Shown here piece by piece: positions 44,117-52,119 of a DNA stretch of 64,000 nt. Position 1 is the first letter of the stretch. Each line of letters opens with the position of its first letter. Origin of the DNA: HIMB114 sp008638005. Its GTDB lineage: Bacteria > Pseudomonadota > Alphaproteobacteria > Pelagibacterales > Pelagibacteraceae. The translations under genes were made by a program, and so were the position numbers. The DNA is taken from contig CP136340.1 in the NCBI GenBank assembly GCA_032681305.1, positions 992,001 to 1,056,000 of the forward strand, written 5' to 3'. The notes beneath the pieces are model-generated. The model worked only from the letters and a program-made list of their open reading frames with translations. It ran no database searches and had not been told where the DNA came from.

Positions 44117-44722
44117 ATGTTACCTGAAAACTATCTTTTATTTCTTCAAATTATCATTGTGATGTTTGTTACTCCTGGAGGACCCAGAGTTTTAATTATG
44201 TCCCAATCTATTAATTATGGATTTGGAAAAAGTCTTTGGACTGCTTTTGGTGATGTGACCGCAAACTGTATTCAGATGCTGCTAGTTTTATTTGGACTTG
44301 GAGCATTGCTTAAAATTTTTCCTGATATTGTGATTGTATTCAAATGGGTAGGGGTGAGTTACCTTATATATGTCGCTTATGGTTTTTATAAATCAAAAGC
44401 AAATATTGATATCAACACCGGCAAACAAGTTAAATCCAACATATTACTTTTTAGAGATGGTTTTTTTATAGCGTTCTTTAGCCCTAAAGCAGTTATTTTT
44501 TTTGCGGCTGTATTTCCAACATTTTTGACTGGCGAAAATTATATGACTCACTTTATCGTGATGCTTATAAGTTATGTTGTTTTAGATTTTTTAACACTTG
44601 CAATTTATTCGAAAGTTGCAGAAAAAATTATTGATCAATTAAAATCTAATCCTAAAACTTTAAATTACGTTTCTGCTGCAGCGCTAATTGTGATTGCTAC
44701 TTTTATAGCTATTAAAGTTTAA
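44117..44722 (+). CDS. LysE/RhtB-family amino-acid exporter
   Basis: A 201-residue membrane protein with about six helices. The N-terminus LPENYLLFLQIIIVMFVTPG, with the family's TPGP-like TPGGPRVLIMSQSINYGFGKS, identifies the LysE/RhtB superfamily that exports lysine, homoserine/threonine or other small amino acids. WVGVSYLIYVAYGFYKSK and FFIAFFSPKAVIFFAAVFPTF continue the pattern. The substrate is not deducible. It diverges from the radical SAM gene over 47 bases and precedes the amino-acid importer cluster, though a separate promoter follows it. Confidence 0.87.
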   Translation: MLPENYLLFLQIIIVMFVTPGGPRVLIMSQSINYGFGKSLWTAFGDVTANCIQMLLVLFGLGALLKIFPDIVIVFKWVGVSYLIYVAYGFYKSKANIDINTGKQVKSNILLFRDGFFIAFFSPKAVIFFAAVFPTFLTGENYMTHFIVMLISYVVLDFLTLAIYSKVAEKIIDQLKSNPKTLNYVSAAALIVIATFIAIKV

Positions 44723-44759
44723 CTACAATTTGCAGTTGTATTATGAAATCACTTAATCG

Positions 44760-44788
44760 TTGATACAGTTTTTTAATGTGTATATAAT
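44760..44788 (+). promoter_or_regulatory. Sigma-70 promoter of the liv operon
   Basis: TTGATA at 44760-44765 and a perfect TATAAT at 44783-44788 are separated by exactly 17 bases. A start near 44795 would leave a leader of about 33 bases containing a strong Shine-Dalgarno (CGGGGGAG) just before the livK ATG. This is one of the best promoter matches seen in the window, in keeping with high expression of a substrate-binding protein. Confidence 0.75.
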
Positions 44789-44827
44789 TTCAACAGTTTA
44801 TTAACTAATAAAACTCGGGGGAGAAAC

Positions 44828-46066
44828 ATGAAAAGATGTATGAAATCTATTTTATCTCTTTTTAGCATTGTTGTACTTGCGTTAGGACTTACATCTTGTG
44901 ATGATAACAAGAAAGCTGGAAATGTAATTAAACTTGGAGCAGCTGTATCATTAACAGGTAAGTATTCTACTAATGGAGAGCACACTAAAAATGGATACGA
45001 TTTAGCGGTTAAACTGATTAATGATAAAGGCGGAGTAAACGTAGGTGGAAAAAATTACAAGTTCGAAGTTGTTTATTATGACGACGAGTCTAATTCTGCT
45101 CGTGCAGCTCAGTTAGCTGAAAGATTAATTAAACAGGATAAAGTTGAATATATGTTAGGACCATATAGTTCGGGATTAACTAAAGCAATTGCTCCTGTTA
45201 CTGAAAAATATGGTGTACCAATGGTTGAAGCAAATGGCGCTTCTAGATCGCTGTTTACTAAAGGGTACAAATATTTATTTGCTGTATTAACAGCTGCAAA
45301 TCAATATTTAGAAGTAGCTATTGACTTAGCAGTTGAGAAAAATGGTGGAAAGCCTGTTAGGATAGCTATGGCATTTGAACAAGATCCTTTTTCACAAGAC
45401 GTGAGATTGGGAATTTTAGAGGCAGCTAAGAGAACTGGTTCAACAATTGTTATTGATGATAAGTTGCCAAAAGAGTTAAATGACATGGCGGCTACATTAA
45501 ATAAAGTAAAAGCTGAAAATCCAGATGTTCTAGTTGTTTCAGGTCATTCTAAAGGTGCTTTAACAGCAATTAGACAGATATCAGAAATGAAAGTAGACGT
45601 TCCGATGTTAGCTATGACTCATTGTGATGCATCTAAACTTTCTAAACAACATGGTAGAAATGCTCAATATGCACTTTGTGCTTCTCAGTGGCATAAAACA
45701 CTAACTTATAAAGATGACTATTTTGGTACAGGAATGGATTATGCAAAAATGTTTATGGATGCATACCAATATGATCCTCCGTATCAATCTGCAGAGTCTT
45801 CAGCAGCTTTGTTAGTTTTTAAAGATGCTTTCGAAAGAGCAGGAGCAGTTGATCAAAAAAAAGTAAGAGACGCTTTAGCAAAAACTGATATGCAAACTTT
45901 TTATGGAAACATAAAATTTAGCGATGGCGGTCAAAATATTGCTAAACCAATGATCTTATTCCAAGTCTTATGCGAAGGGGATAAATGTGAAAATAAAGTT
46001 GTTGCGCCTACAAAATGGGCTTCAGCTGAGTTAGTTCATCCTATTCCAAGTTGGAGTACTAGATAA
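44828..46066 (+). CDS. livK: ABC transporter substrate-binding lipoprotein (branched-chain amino acid/amide type)
   Basis: A 412-residue type I periplasmic binding protein that delivers substrate to the LivHMGF transporter. The N-terminal signal ends in lipobox GLTSCDDN, predicting lipidation at about Cys24. KLGAAVSLTGKYSTNGEHTKNGYDLAV is the usual start of the LivK/AmiC class, and YDDESNSARAAQLAERLI, YGVPMVEANGASRSLF and PYQSAESSAALLVF continue it. The family binds leucine-type amino acids, amides, urea or aromatic compounds, so the ligand is uncertain. It has its own strong promoter and is followed by a strong hairpin before livH. Confidence 0.92.
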   Translation: MKRCMKSILSLFSIVVLALGLTSCDDNKKAGNVIKLGAAVSLTGKYSTNGEHTKNGYDLAVKLINDKGGVNVGGKNYKFEVVYYDDESNSARAAQLAERLIKQDKVEYMLGPYSSGLTKAIAPVTEKYGVPMVEANGASRSLFTKGYKYLFAVLTAANQYLEVAIDLAVEKNGGKPVRIAMAFEQDPFSQDVRLGILEAAKRTGSTIVIDDKLPKELNDMAATLNKVKAENPDVLVVSGHSKGALTAIRQISEMKVDVPMLAMTHCDASKLSKQHGRNAQYALCASQWHKTLTYKDDYFGTGMDYAKMFMDAYQYDPPYQSAESSAALLVFKDAFERAGAVDQKKVRDALAKTDMQTFYGNIKFSDGGQNIAKPMILFQVLCEGDKCENKVVAPTKWASAELVHPIPSWSTR

Positions 46067-46078
46067 TAAATCAATTTA

Positions 46079-46115
46079 TAATCCCCTCAAGAAATTGAGG
46101 GGATTATTTTTTTTT
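46079..46115 (+). terminator. Intrinsic terminator between livK and livH
   Basis: A perfect 12-base-pair hairpin (TAATCCCCTCAA, loop GAAA, TTGAGGGGATTA, 46079-46106) followed by ATTTTTTTTT. It ends two bases before the livH start codon. Because livH has no visible promoter of its own between hairpin and start, the element probably lets only part of the transcripts through or stabilises the livK message, giving more binding protein than membrane transporter. Confidence 0.9.
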
Positions 46116-46117
46116 AG

Positions 46118-47011
46118 ATGGATTTTTTAATTTTTCAAACACCTACTTTGTTACTCCAGGCTTTTATTGATGGTCTGTTAATAGGTATATTATTTGCATT
46201 AATTGCTTACGGTATGGCTTTGCAATGGGGTGTGATGAACATTATTAATATTGCTCAAGGAGAGCTAGTTATTATGGGTGGTTATGTTGCATACTTCTTG
46301 TACAAGGCGGGTATACACCCAACATTTGGAATATTGTTAGCTCCATTGATAATGTATTTTGTTGGGGTTGGTTTATTCAAACTAATTATTAATAGAGTAG
46401 TCGATAGAGATTTATTTATTTCTATCTTAGCAACTTTTGGAATTAGTATAGTTTTACAACAACTTATGAATATTGTTTTTGGTTCAGATGTTGTTGTTGC
46501 TCAGGCAGATCTTGGAACCTTTTTCATGTTAGATGGGGCAATTACAATTCCAACTGCAAAGATTTTTTCGGCGTTTGTTTGTATAACTTTTGCAATAATA
46601 GTTATTATGTATATGAAAAAATCTAGGATGGGCAGAGCTATTAGAGCAACTGCACAAAATGCCAGGGCAGCAAAAATACTTGGAGTTGATACAGAAAAAG
46701 TTTATGCAACTACATTTGGAATTAATGCTGCTTTATGTGGTATTGCAGGAGCGTTAGTTGCAATAACATTTACTTTACATCCTTATGTTGGTTTACCTTA
46801 TACTATTAGATCATTTATGATTGTCATAATTGCGGGTTTAGGAAACCTTCCAGGAGTTGCACTATCTGGAGCGGCTCTTGGAATATTTGAGGAATATAGC
46901 GATTATATTTTTGGTACCGAGTTTAGATTAGGTCTAGTTTTTTTATTACTAGTTTTTATTCTAATCTACCGAAGATTTAAACTCGCAAGAAAAAGAGAAT
47001 ATTTAATTTAG
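46118..47011 (+). CDS. livH: Branched-chain amino acid ABC transporter permease LivH
   Basis: A 297-residue inner-membrane permease with about eight helices. QAFIDGLLIGILFALIAYG, MNIINIAQGELVIMGGYVAY and the RAIRATAQNARAAKILGVDTEKVY cytoplasmic loop (the ATPase-contacting EAA-like region) are typical of LivH. It pairs with LivM. The ATG follows a terminator T-run almost directly and has no Shine-Dalgarno, so its translation is probably weak or depends on read-through messages. LivM starts 3 bases after its stop. Confidence 0.94.
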   Translation: MDFLIFQTPTLLLQAFIDGLLIGILFALIAYGMALQWGVMNIINIAQGELVIMGGYVAYFLYKAGIHPTFGILLAPLIMYFVGVGLFKLIINRVVDRDLFISILATFGISIVLQQLMNIVFGSDVVVAQADLGTFFMLDGAITIPTAKIFSAFVCITFAIIVIMYMKKSRMGRAIRATAQNARAAKILGVDTEKVYATTFGINAALCGIAGALVAITFTLHPYVGLPYTIRSFMIVIIAGLGNLPGVALSGAALGIFEEYSDYIFGTEFRLGLVFLLLVFILIYRRFKLARKREYLI

Positions 47012-47014
47012 TAT

Positions 47015-48079
47015 ATGAATATAATAAATAATAAGAATATTTTAGCTTATGTGCTAATATCAACATTTGGATTAGTTGCCCCTATATTTCTGTCTGCATA
47101 TTTAACCCAACTTTCAGTTTTATGGATTTTGATGGTGCTAGCGATGACTTGGAATATTCAAGGGGGCCAAATGGGATACAATACATTTGGAAACATAGTA
47201 TTTTTTGGTGTCGGGATGTATGTTTGCGCTGGAGTTCAAATTGGAATGTATTTTCCTTTAGCTGAATGGACTGCAGGAGGAGGAGAAAAAACATTTGTTC
47301 ATGAAACTCATCAATATTTTAAAGGATTTGGCGTAGGACTATTTTTTGCAGCATTGATCCCTCTAATAATTGCCGCTATTCTTGGTAGAGCAATACTTGG
47401 TCTAAGAGGACACTATTTTGCAATATGCACATTGGGTTTAGGTGTTGCTTCAGGTGAAATGGCTGGAGGTATAGAGTTAATAGGAGCGGGCCAAGGAATG
47501 ACAACCCCGGTATTTCCAGATGTTGGGCCCTTAAACTCAAGGGGATTATTTTTTTATTACTTATGTTTTGTTCTTGCGGTTGTAACTTTTGCAGTAGTTA
47601 AGTGGGCAGTGCAAAAGACAAGATTTGGTTTAACTCTTAATGCTATCAGAGATAACGAAGATAAAGCAGAAGCAATGGGAATTGATACAATGAAGTATAA
47701 AACTACAGGCTGGATGCTTTCAGCAATATTTGTTGGATTAGCTGGAGCATTATGGGGAAGTATCGTTGGTTATATTGACCCAATTGAAGTTGCTTTTGAT
47801 GGACGGCAAATGGGTGTTTTTATGGTTCTGATGACTATTCTTGGAGGAAAGGGGACTATTTGGGGACCAGTTCTTGGAGCAACAATTTTCCATTTATTTA
47901 AAGAAGGTTTTTGGACATTGTTTTTGGGATGGCAATATGTTGCTTTAGGAGCATTAATAGTCCTAATTGTAGTATTTTTTCCAGAGGGTTTGATGGGTTA
48001 TTTGAGACAAAAAAAACCAGAGTGGTTTGGTGAAGTTATAGATGAAGCTGATAGAAAATCTCAGGTAATCTTGAAATGA
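47015..48079 (+). CDS. livM: Branched-chain amino acid ABC transporter permease LivM
   Basis: The second permease of the transporter, 354 residues with eight to ten hydrophobic helices. Markers are LVAPIFLSAYLTQLSVLWIL, MTWNIQGGQMGYNTFGNIVFFGVG (read as WNIQGGQMGY and GNIVFFGVG), RGHYFAICTLGLGVASGEM, and the cytoplasmic loop TLNAIRDNEDKAEAMGIDT. A loop of about 35 residues near residue 80 (WTAGGGEKTFVHETHQYFKG) is less common in short LivM proteins. It overlaps livG by four bases (ATGA). Confidence 0.93.
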   Translation: MNIINNKNILAYVLISTFGLVAPIFLSAYLTQLSVLWILMVLAMTWNIQGGQMGYNTFGNIVFFGVGMYVCAGVQIGMYFPLAEWTAGGGEKTFVHETHQYFKGFGVGLFFAALIPLIIAAILGRAILGLRGHYFAICTLGLGVASGEMAGGIELIGAGQGMTTPVFPDVGPLNSRGLFFYYLCFVLAVVTFAVVKWAVQKTRFGLTLNAIRDNEDKAEAMGIDTMKYKTTGWMLSAIFVGLAGALWGSIVGYIDPIEVAFDGRQMGVFMVLMTILGGKGTIWGPVLGATIFHLFKEGFWTLFLGWQYVALGALIVLIVVFFPEGLMGYLRQKKPEWFGEVIDEADRKSQVILK

Positions 48080-48822
48080 GCGAAAATATTTTAGAAGTAA
48101 AAAATACATTTAAATATTTTGGTGGCGTTAAAGCTAACCATGATATTTCAATGTCTGTTGAAAAGGGAAAGATATTTGGGTTAATTGGCCCTAATGGATC
48201 TGGAAAAACTACGTTATTTAACTCTATTGTTGGATATCATCCCATAGATCAGGGTTCAATTTTGTTTGATGGAAAAGAATTATCAAAATTATTAGTCGCT
48301 GATATTGCAAAGCTTGGATTGTTAAGAACTTTTCAGCAAACAAGAATTTATGGAAAAATTAATTGTATAGAAAACATGCTTTTAAGTGCAAAAAATAAAG
48401 ATGGAGGAAATTTCGGTGTATTTGATAAAATTCCACCTTATTTAACTGAGAAAGCAGAATATCTACTAGAATTTGTAGGTTTGTTTCAAAAAAGAAAGCT
48501 TAGAGCTGGAGATCTTTCTTTTGGTCAGCAAAAACTTTTAGAATTAGCTATGGCTTTAATGAACGAGCCCAAAATGTTAATGTTGGACGAACCCACAGCG
48601 GGTATTAATCCGACTTTAATTAACGGTATTATTGATAGATTAATTAAAATTAATTCTGAATATAAAATTACTTTACTAGTAATTGAGCACAATATGAAAG
48701 TAGTTATGAGTTTAGCGGAAAAAATTTATTGTTTAGCAAATGGACAGACATTAGCTTATGGCTCACCGGAAGAAATAAGAAGTGATCAAAGAGTTATTAA
48801 TGCATATTTAGGGGTTCAATAA
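48076..48822 (+). CDS. livG: Branched-chain amino acid ABC transporter ATP-binding protein LivG
   Basis: One of the two ATPases powering the transporter; 248 residues. Walker A is GLIGPNGSGKTTLFN near residue 36, the Q-loop region has LLRTFQQTRIYG, the signature is DLSFGQQKLLELAMAL, and Walker B is LMLDEPTAGINPTLI with the switch His in VIEHNMK. The signature reads LSFGQ instead of the usual LSYGQ/LSGGQ, normal for this family. It overlaps livM and shares a base with livF. Confidence 0.95.
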   Translation: MSENILEVKNTFKYFGGVKANHDISMSVEKGKIFGLIGPNGSGKTTLFNSIVGYHPIDQGSILFDGKELSKLLVADIAKLGLLRTFQQTRIYGKINCIENMLLSAKNKDGGNFGVFDKIPPYLTEKAEYLLEFVGLFQKRKLRAGDLSFGQQKLLELAMALMNEPKMLMLDEPTAGINPTLINGIIDRLIKINSEYKITLLVIEHNMKVVMSLAEKIYCLANGQTLAYGSPEEIRSDQRVINAYLGVQ

Positions 48823-49607
48823 TGTCATCAGAATATTCAGTTTTAGGGAAAGCGCCAAATAAAGAAGATTTAAAAAAGTTAGTTTCAGGCGAAACGCATG
48901 TACAAATTGATAATCTTAATGCCGGTTATGGCAAAATGGAGATTTTACATAATTTAGATTTGTTTGTAGGAAAAGCTCAATCCTTGTGTTTAGTTGGTCC
49001 TAATGGGGCAGGTAAATCAACTATACTTCATTCTATCTATGGTTTTACTAATATTTTTAGCGGAGAAATAACGATTGATAATAAAAATGTTACTACATTA
49101 TCATCCGCCCAAAAATTAAAATCAGTTGGAGTTGCTTATATTCTTCAAGACAATTCTGTTTTTCCAAATATGACGGTTGAAGAAAATTTATTAATGGGTG
49201 GATTCATAAAAAACAAAACAGAAGATGCTCAGGAGGAAGCTGAAAAAATATTTGAAAAATATGATAGACTTAAAAATCGTAGAAACCAACCAGCTAAAGT
49301 TTTGTCAGGTGGAGAAAGGCGTCTTTTAGAAATTTCTCGCGCACTTGTAATGAAGCCTTCTATATTACTTGTTGATGAACCTTCAATTGGTCTGGAACCA
49401 AAATATATTGATATGGTATTTGAAATACTTAGAGACTTACAAAAAAATGAAGGCAAAACAATAATATTGGTCGAACAAAATGCAAAAAAAGGCTTAGAAT
49501 TTGCAGATATTGGATATGTTTTAGTTTCAGGAGAGACTGCTATTGCTGATAGTGGTGACGCATTGCTTGTAAATCCAGATGTAGGTAGATTATTCCTAGG
49601 AGGATAA
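48822..49607 (+). CDS. livF: Branched-chain amino acid ABC transporter ATP-binding protein LivF
   Basis: The second ATPase, 261 residues. An extension of about 25 residues precedes the normal start VQIDNLNAGYGKMEILHNLDL. Walker A is LVGPNGAGKSTILHSI, the signature KVLSGGERRLLEISRAL, Walker B LLVDEPSIGLEPKY, and the switch His is replaced by the LVEQNAKKGLEFAD motif typical of LivF. It ends with VGRLFLGG, and an AGGAGG at 49599-49604 within its end could serve azlC. Confidence 0.94.
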   Translation: MSSEYSVLGKAPNKEDLKKLVSGETHVQIDNLNAGYGKMEILHNLDLFVGKAQSLCLVGPNGAGKSTILHSIYGFTNIFSGEITIDNKNVTTLSSAQKLKSVGVAYILQDNSVFPNMTVEENLLMGGFIKNKTEDAQEEAEKIFEKYDRLKNRRNQPAKVLSGGERRLLEISRALVMKPSILLVDEPSIGLEPKYIDMVFEILRDLQKNEGKTIILVEQNAKKGLEFADIGYVLVSGETAIADSGDALLVNPDVGRLFLGG

Positions 49608-49616
49608 TCTTAAGAC

Positions 49617-50321
49617 TTGTTTTCATCACAACCTTTTAAAGACGGCGTAAAACACGCGATTGGTGTTCCTGCGCTAGGTTTAGGTTCAAGCATGTTTGCG
49701 TTTGGCGCTTTTTTAAATAGCGCTGGTTTTGATATCTTCCAAAGTTTTTGTTCAACATTTTTTACTTTTGCATTGCCCGGTCAGTTTGTCATGGCAGAAA
49801 CAATTTTAGCAGGAGGAAGTTTGTTAAATATATTTTTAGCAGTGCTTCTCACGAATGGGAGATTATACCCAATGACTGTAAATATAACTCCAGTCATTAG
49901 AAATCAAAATGTTTCAAAATGGAAACAATATTTAACTTCCCATTTTATTGCAGTGACGAGTTGGTTTAACATGTTTGCTGTTCATCAAAATATTAAACAG
50001 GAAGATAAATTTGATTACTTTGTAGGTTTAGGAGGTTTTTTATGGGCCAATTCTGTTGTTTGTACGATTGCTGGTTATTTATTTTCTAATGTCGTGTCAC
50101 ATGAAATTCTAGTTGGAATGGTTTTTATTAACCCAATGTATTTTTTAATTATGACGGTGAGTAACCTTAAAGAGAAAATGATGATTTGTTCAGTTTTACT
50201 TGGAGCATCTTTAAGTATTATTTTAAACAGTTTTATTCCAGGCTGGTCGGTTTTAGTTGCGGGTATCTTAGCAGGATCTATAGGTTATACTTTATTTAAG
50301 AAAGAGATTGTTCATGAGTAG
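49617..50321 (+). CDS. azlC: AzlC-family branched-chain amino acid exporter, large subunit
   Basis: AzlC with AzlD (YgaZH-like) exports branched-chain amino acids. The 234-residue membrane protein begins FKDGVKHAIGVPALGLGSSM, has ALPGQFVMAETILAGGSLLN and the conserved LTNGRLYPMTVNITP block, and about six to seven hydrophobic helices. The start is TTG at 49617, 12 bases after an AGGAGG sequence; no upstream in-frame ATG exists. It follows livF by 9 bases, so importer and exporter genes look co-transcribed. Confidence 0.87.
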   Translation: MFSSQPFKDGVKHAIGVPALGLGSSMFAFGAFLNSAGFDIFQSFCSTFFTFALPGQFVMAETILAGGSLLNIFLAVLLTNGRLYPMTVNITPVIRNQNVSKWKQYLTSHFIAVTSWFNMFAVHQNIKQEDKFDYFVGLGGFLWANSVVCTIAGYLFSNVVSHEILVGMVFINPMYFLIMTVSNLKEKMMICSVLLGASLSIILNSFIPGWSVLVAGILAGSIGYTLFKKEIVHE

Positions 50322-50640
50322 CCAGTTTATTTATCTATCTATTTTCGCCGCAAGTTTAGGAACTTATTTTTGTCGGGCTTTTGGTGTTTATAGCGCAAGG
50401 AATATCAGTACCGACAGTCCAGTTTTTCATTGGATTAAATGTGTATCCATCGGTGTTATTTCTGCAGTTATAGCCAGAATTATTTTATTTCCTGAAGGAA
50501 TTTTAGGAGAGGCGACATCATTTAGTAGAATTAGTTGTACTATTATTGCGCTGGTAATTTATTTTTCTTTCAAAAAAAATGTGTTATTAGCGGTGATTGT
50601 TAGTGCAATAAGTTTTGCACTTGTTAATCATTATATTTAA
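50314..50640 (+). CDS. azlD: AzlD-family branched-chain amino acid exporter, small subunit
   Basis: A 108-residue membrane protein with about four helices, the expected size of AzlD. SLGTYFCRAFGVYSARNIS and FHWIKCVSIGVISAVIARII match the family's layout, and it ends after two more hydrophobic segments. A TTG two codons upstream is possible, but ATG at 50314, inside the end of azlC, is preferred. It would pair with AzlC in one exporter. glaH begins one base after its stop. Confidence 0.85.
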   Translation: MSSQFIYLSIFAASLGTYFCRAFGVYSARNISTDSPVFHWIKCVSIGVISAVIARIILFPEGILGEATSFSRISCTIIALVIYFSFKKNVLLAVIVSAISFALVNHYI

Positions 50641-50641
50641 C

Positions 50642-51553
50642 ATGGAAAATATTACAGGACTAAAAATACAAAATCATCAAGCAAGCCCAAGGCTTGTAGA
50701 TATTAAAATAAATAATGATTATTTAGATCAAGTTAAACAACAATTTGATCAACACGATTTAATCGATATTGAATACAAACCTTTTTTAAGATTTCATATT
50801 ACAGATATTTTTAACAAGGTTTTTGACGAAAAAATTCAAAATTTGTTTAAACACATTCTTACTAATCGTGAACAAGGAGCTTTTGTTATTGGCCCTGAAA
50901 GTATGGATGAAACTAAGTATGATACTGACTTTTTAGTAAAATTATCAACTGCGCTTACTCATTTAGTCGGTGTTCCTAATCATGACGCGATGTATGGAAA
51001 ATATTATGCAAGATTTGAAGTTAAAAATACTGATAATAGCGATAGCTATTTAAGAAAAGCTGCAAAAAAATTAGATCTTCATACTGATGGGACTTATGTC
51101 AAAGAGAAGACCGATTGGCTTTTAATGATGAAAATGAAAGAAGAAAACTCTGTAGGTGGGGAGAGTACACTGCTTCATCTTGATGATTGGGAGGATTGTA
51201 AAAAATTTTTTGAAAATCCATTAGGCAAAGAGAATTTTGTCTGGGGTTCGCCTAAAAGTAAAAACGTAGACTATAAAATTGAACATCCAATTTTTTCAAC
51301 CGATAAGAATGGAAAACCAATCATTTCTTATATTGATCAGTTTCCAGAACCTCAAAGTTTGCAACAAGGTTTGTACTTAAATAGTTTATCAGAGTCATTA
51401 GAGGGAAGTAAAAAGCACATTGCTTTCAAATTACCTCCAGGTTACGCGATCTTTTCAAATAATTATTTTATGCTTCATGGTAGAAAAGCATTTAAACCCC
51501 ACCCAGAACTATATCGAGAACTTTTAAGACAGCGTGGTGTATTTTATCAGTGA
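50642..51553 (+). CDS. glaH: Glutarate 2-hydroxylase GlaH (CsiD), 2-oxoglutarate/Fe(II)-dependent
   Basis: GlaH hydroxylates glutarate to L-2-hydroxyglutarate in lysine/glutarate breakdown. The 303-residue protein resembles remembered E. coli CsiD in many blocks: ASPRLVDIKI, YYARFEVKNTDNSDSYLRKA, LDLHTDGTYVKEKTDWLLMM (Fe ligands His and Asp), LLHLDDWED, SPKSKNV, IEHPIFSTDKNGKP and YIDQFPEPQ. MLHGRKAFKPHPELYRELLRQRG supplies the last Fe His and the oxoglutarate Arg (read as MLHGRKAF and RELLRQRG). In E. coli the next gene is lhgO; here it is msrA, and no L-2-hydroxyglutarate oxidase is in the window. ATG at 50642 is preferred to an upstream extension. Confidence 0.92.
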   Translation: MENITGLKIQNHQASPRLVDIKINNDYLDQVKQQFDQHDLIDIEYKPFLRFHITDIFNKVFDEKIQNLFKHILTNREQGAFVIGPESMDETKYDTDFLVKLSTALTHLVGVPNHDAMYGKYYARFEVKNTDNSDSYLRKAAKKLDLHTDGTYVKEKTDWLLMMKMKEENSVGGESTLLHLDDWEDCKKFFENPLGKENFVWGSPKSKNVDYKIEHPIFSTDKNGKPIISYIDQFPEPQSLQQGLYLNSLSESLEGSKKHIAFKLPPGYAIFSNNYFMLHGRKAFKPHPELYRELLRQRGVFYQ

Positions 51554-52119
51554 TCAGATTAATAACCTTTTTTTTAATTACATTTAGTTTAAACAATTCA
51601 TTGATGGCAGATGAAAAAAAAGCTTATTTTGCAGGAGGATGTTTTTGGTGCGTAGAAGAAGCTTTTGAAAAAACTGCAGGAGTGAGTGAAGTGAAATCTG
51701 GCTATACAGGTGGACATTTAAAAAACCCTACCTATGAACAAGTTACTCATGAAGACACTGGCCATTATGAAGCTGTAGAAGTTTCTTATGATCCTAATCA
51801 AATTTCATACGATCAATTATTAGAAATATTTTGGAAGAACATTGATCCCTTTGATGCGCAGGGACAGTTTTGTGATAAAGGTTCTAGCTATTTATCAGCT
51901 GTTTTTTATCAAAATGAACAAGAAAAAGAGGCATTTAATAAATCAAAAGAGAATTTAAAAATTGATAAATCACAAATTGCTACTCATTTAAAACCTTTTG
52001 AAACTTTTTATGCAGCAGAAGATTATCATCAAGATTTTTATAAGAAAAATCCACTAAGGTATAAATTTTATAAATCAAGCTGCGGAAGAGTACCTCGTTT
52101 AAAAAAGATTTGGGGCTAG
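51550..52119 (+). CDS. msrA: Peptide methionine-(S)-sulfoxide reductase MsrA, probably exported
   Basis: MsrA repairs oxidised methionine (S-sulfoxide). The 189-residue protein has the catalytic AYFAGGCFWCVEEAFEK near residue 26, SGYTGGHLKNPTYEQV, HYEAVEVSYDP, DPFDAQGQFCDKGSSY and AEDYHQDF. A hydrophobic N-terminus (LITFFLITFSLNNSLMADE) looks like a signal peptide, so it may act in the periplasm. The GTG start at 51550 overlaps the glaH stop. The partner msrB lies nearby on the other strand and lacks a signal sequence. Confidence 0.95.
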   Translation: MIRLITFFLITFSLNNSLMADEKKAYFAGGCFWCVEEAFEKTAGVSEVKSGYTGGHLKNPTYEQVTHEDTGHYEAVEVSYDPNQISYDQLLEIFWKNIDPFDAQGQFCDKGSSYLSAVFYQNEQEKEAFNKSKENLKIDKSQIATHLKPFETFYAAEDYHQDFYKKNPLRYKFYKSSCGRVPRLKKIWG

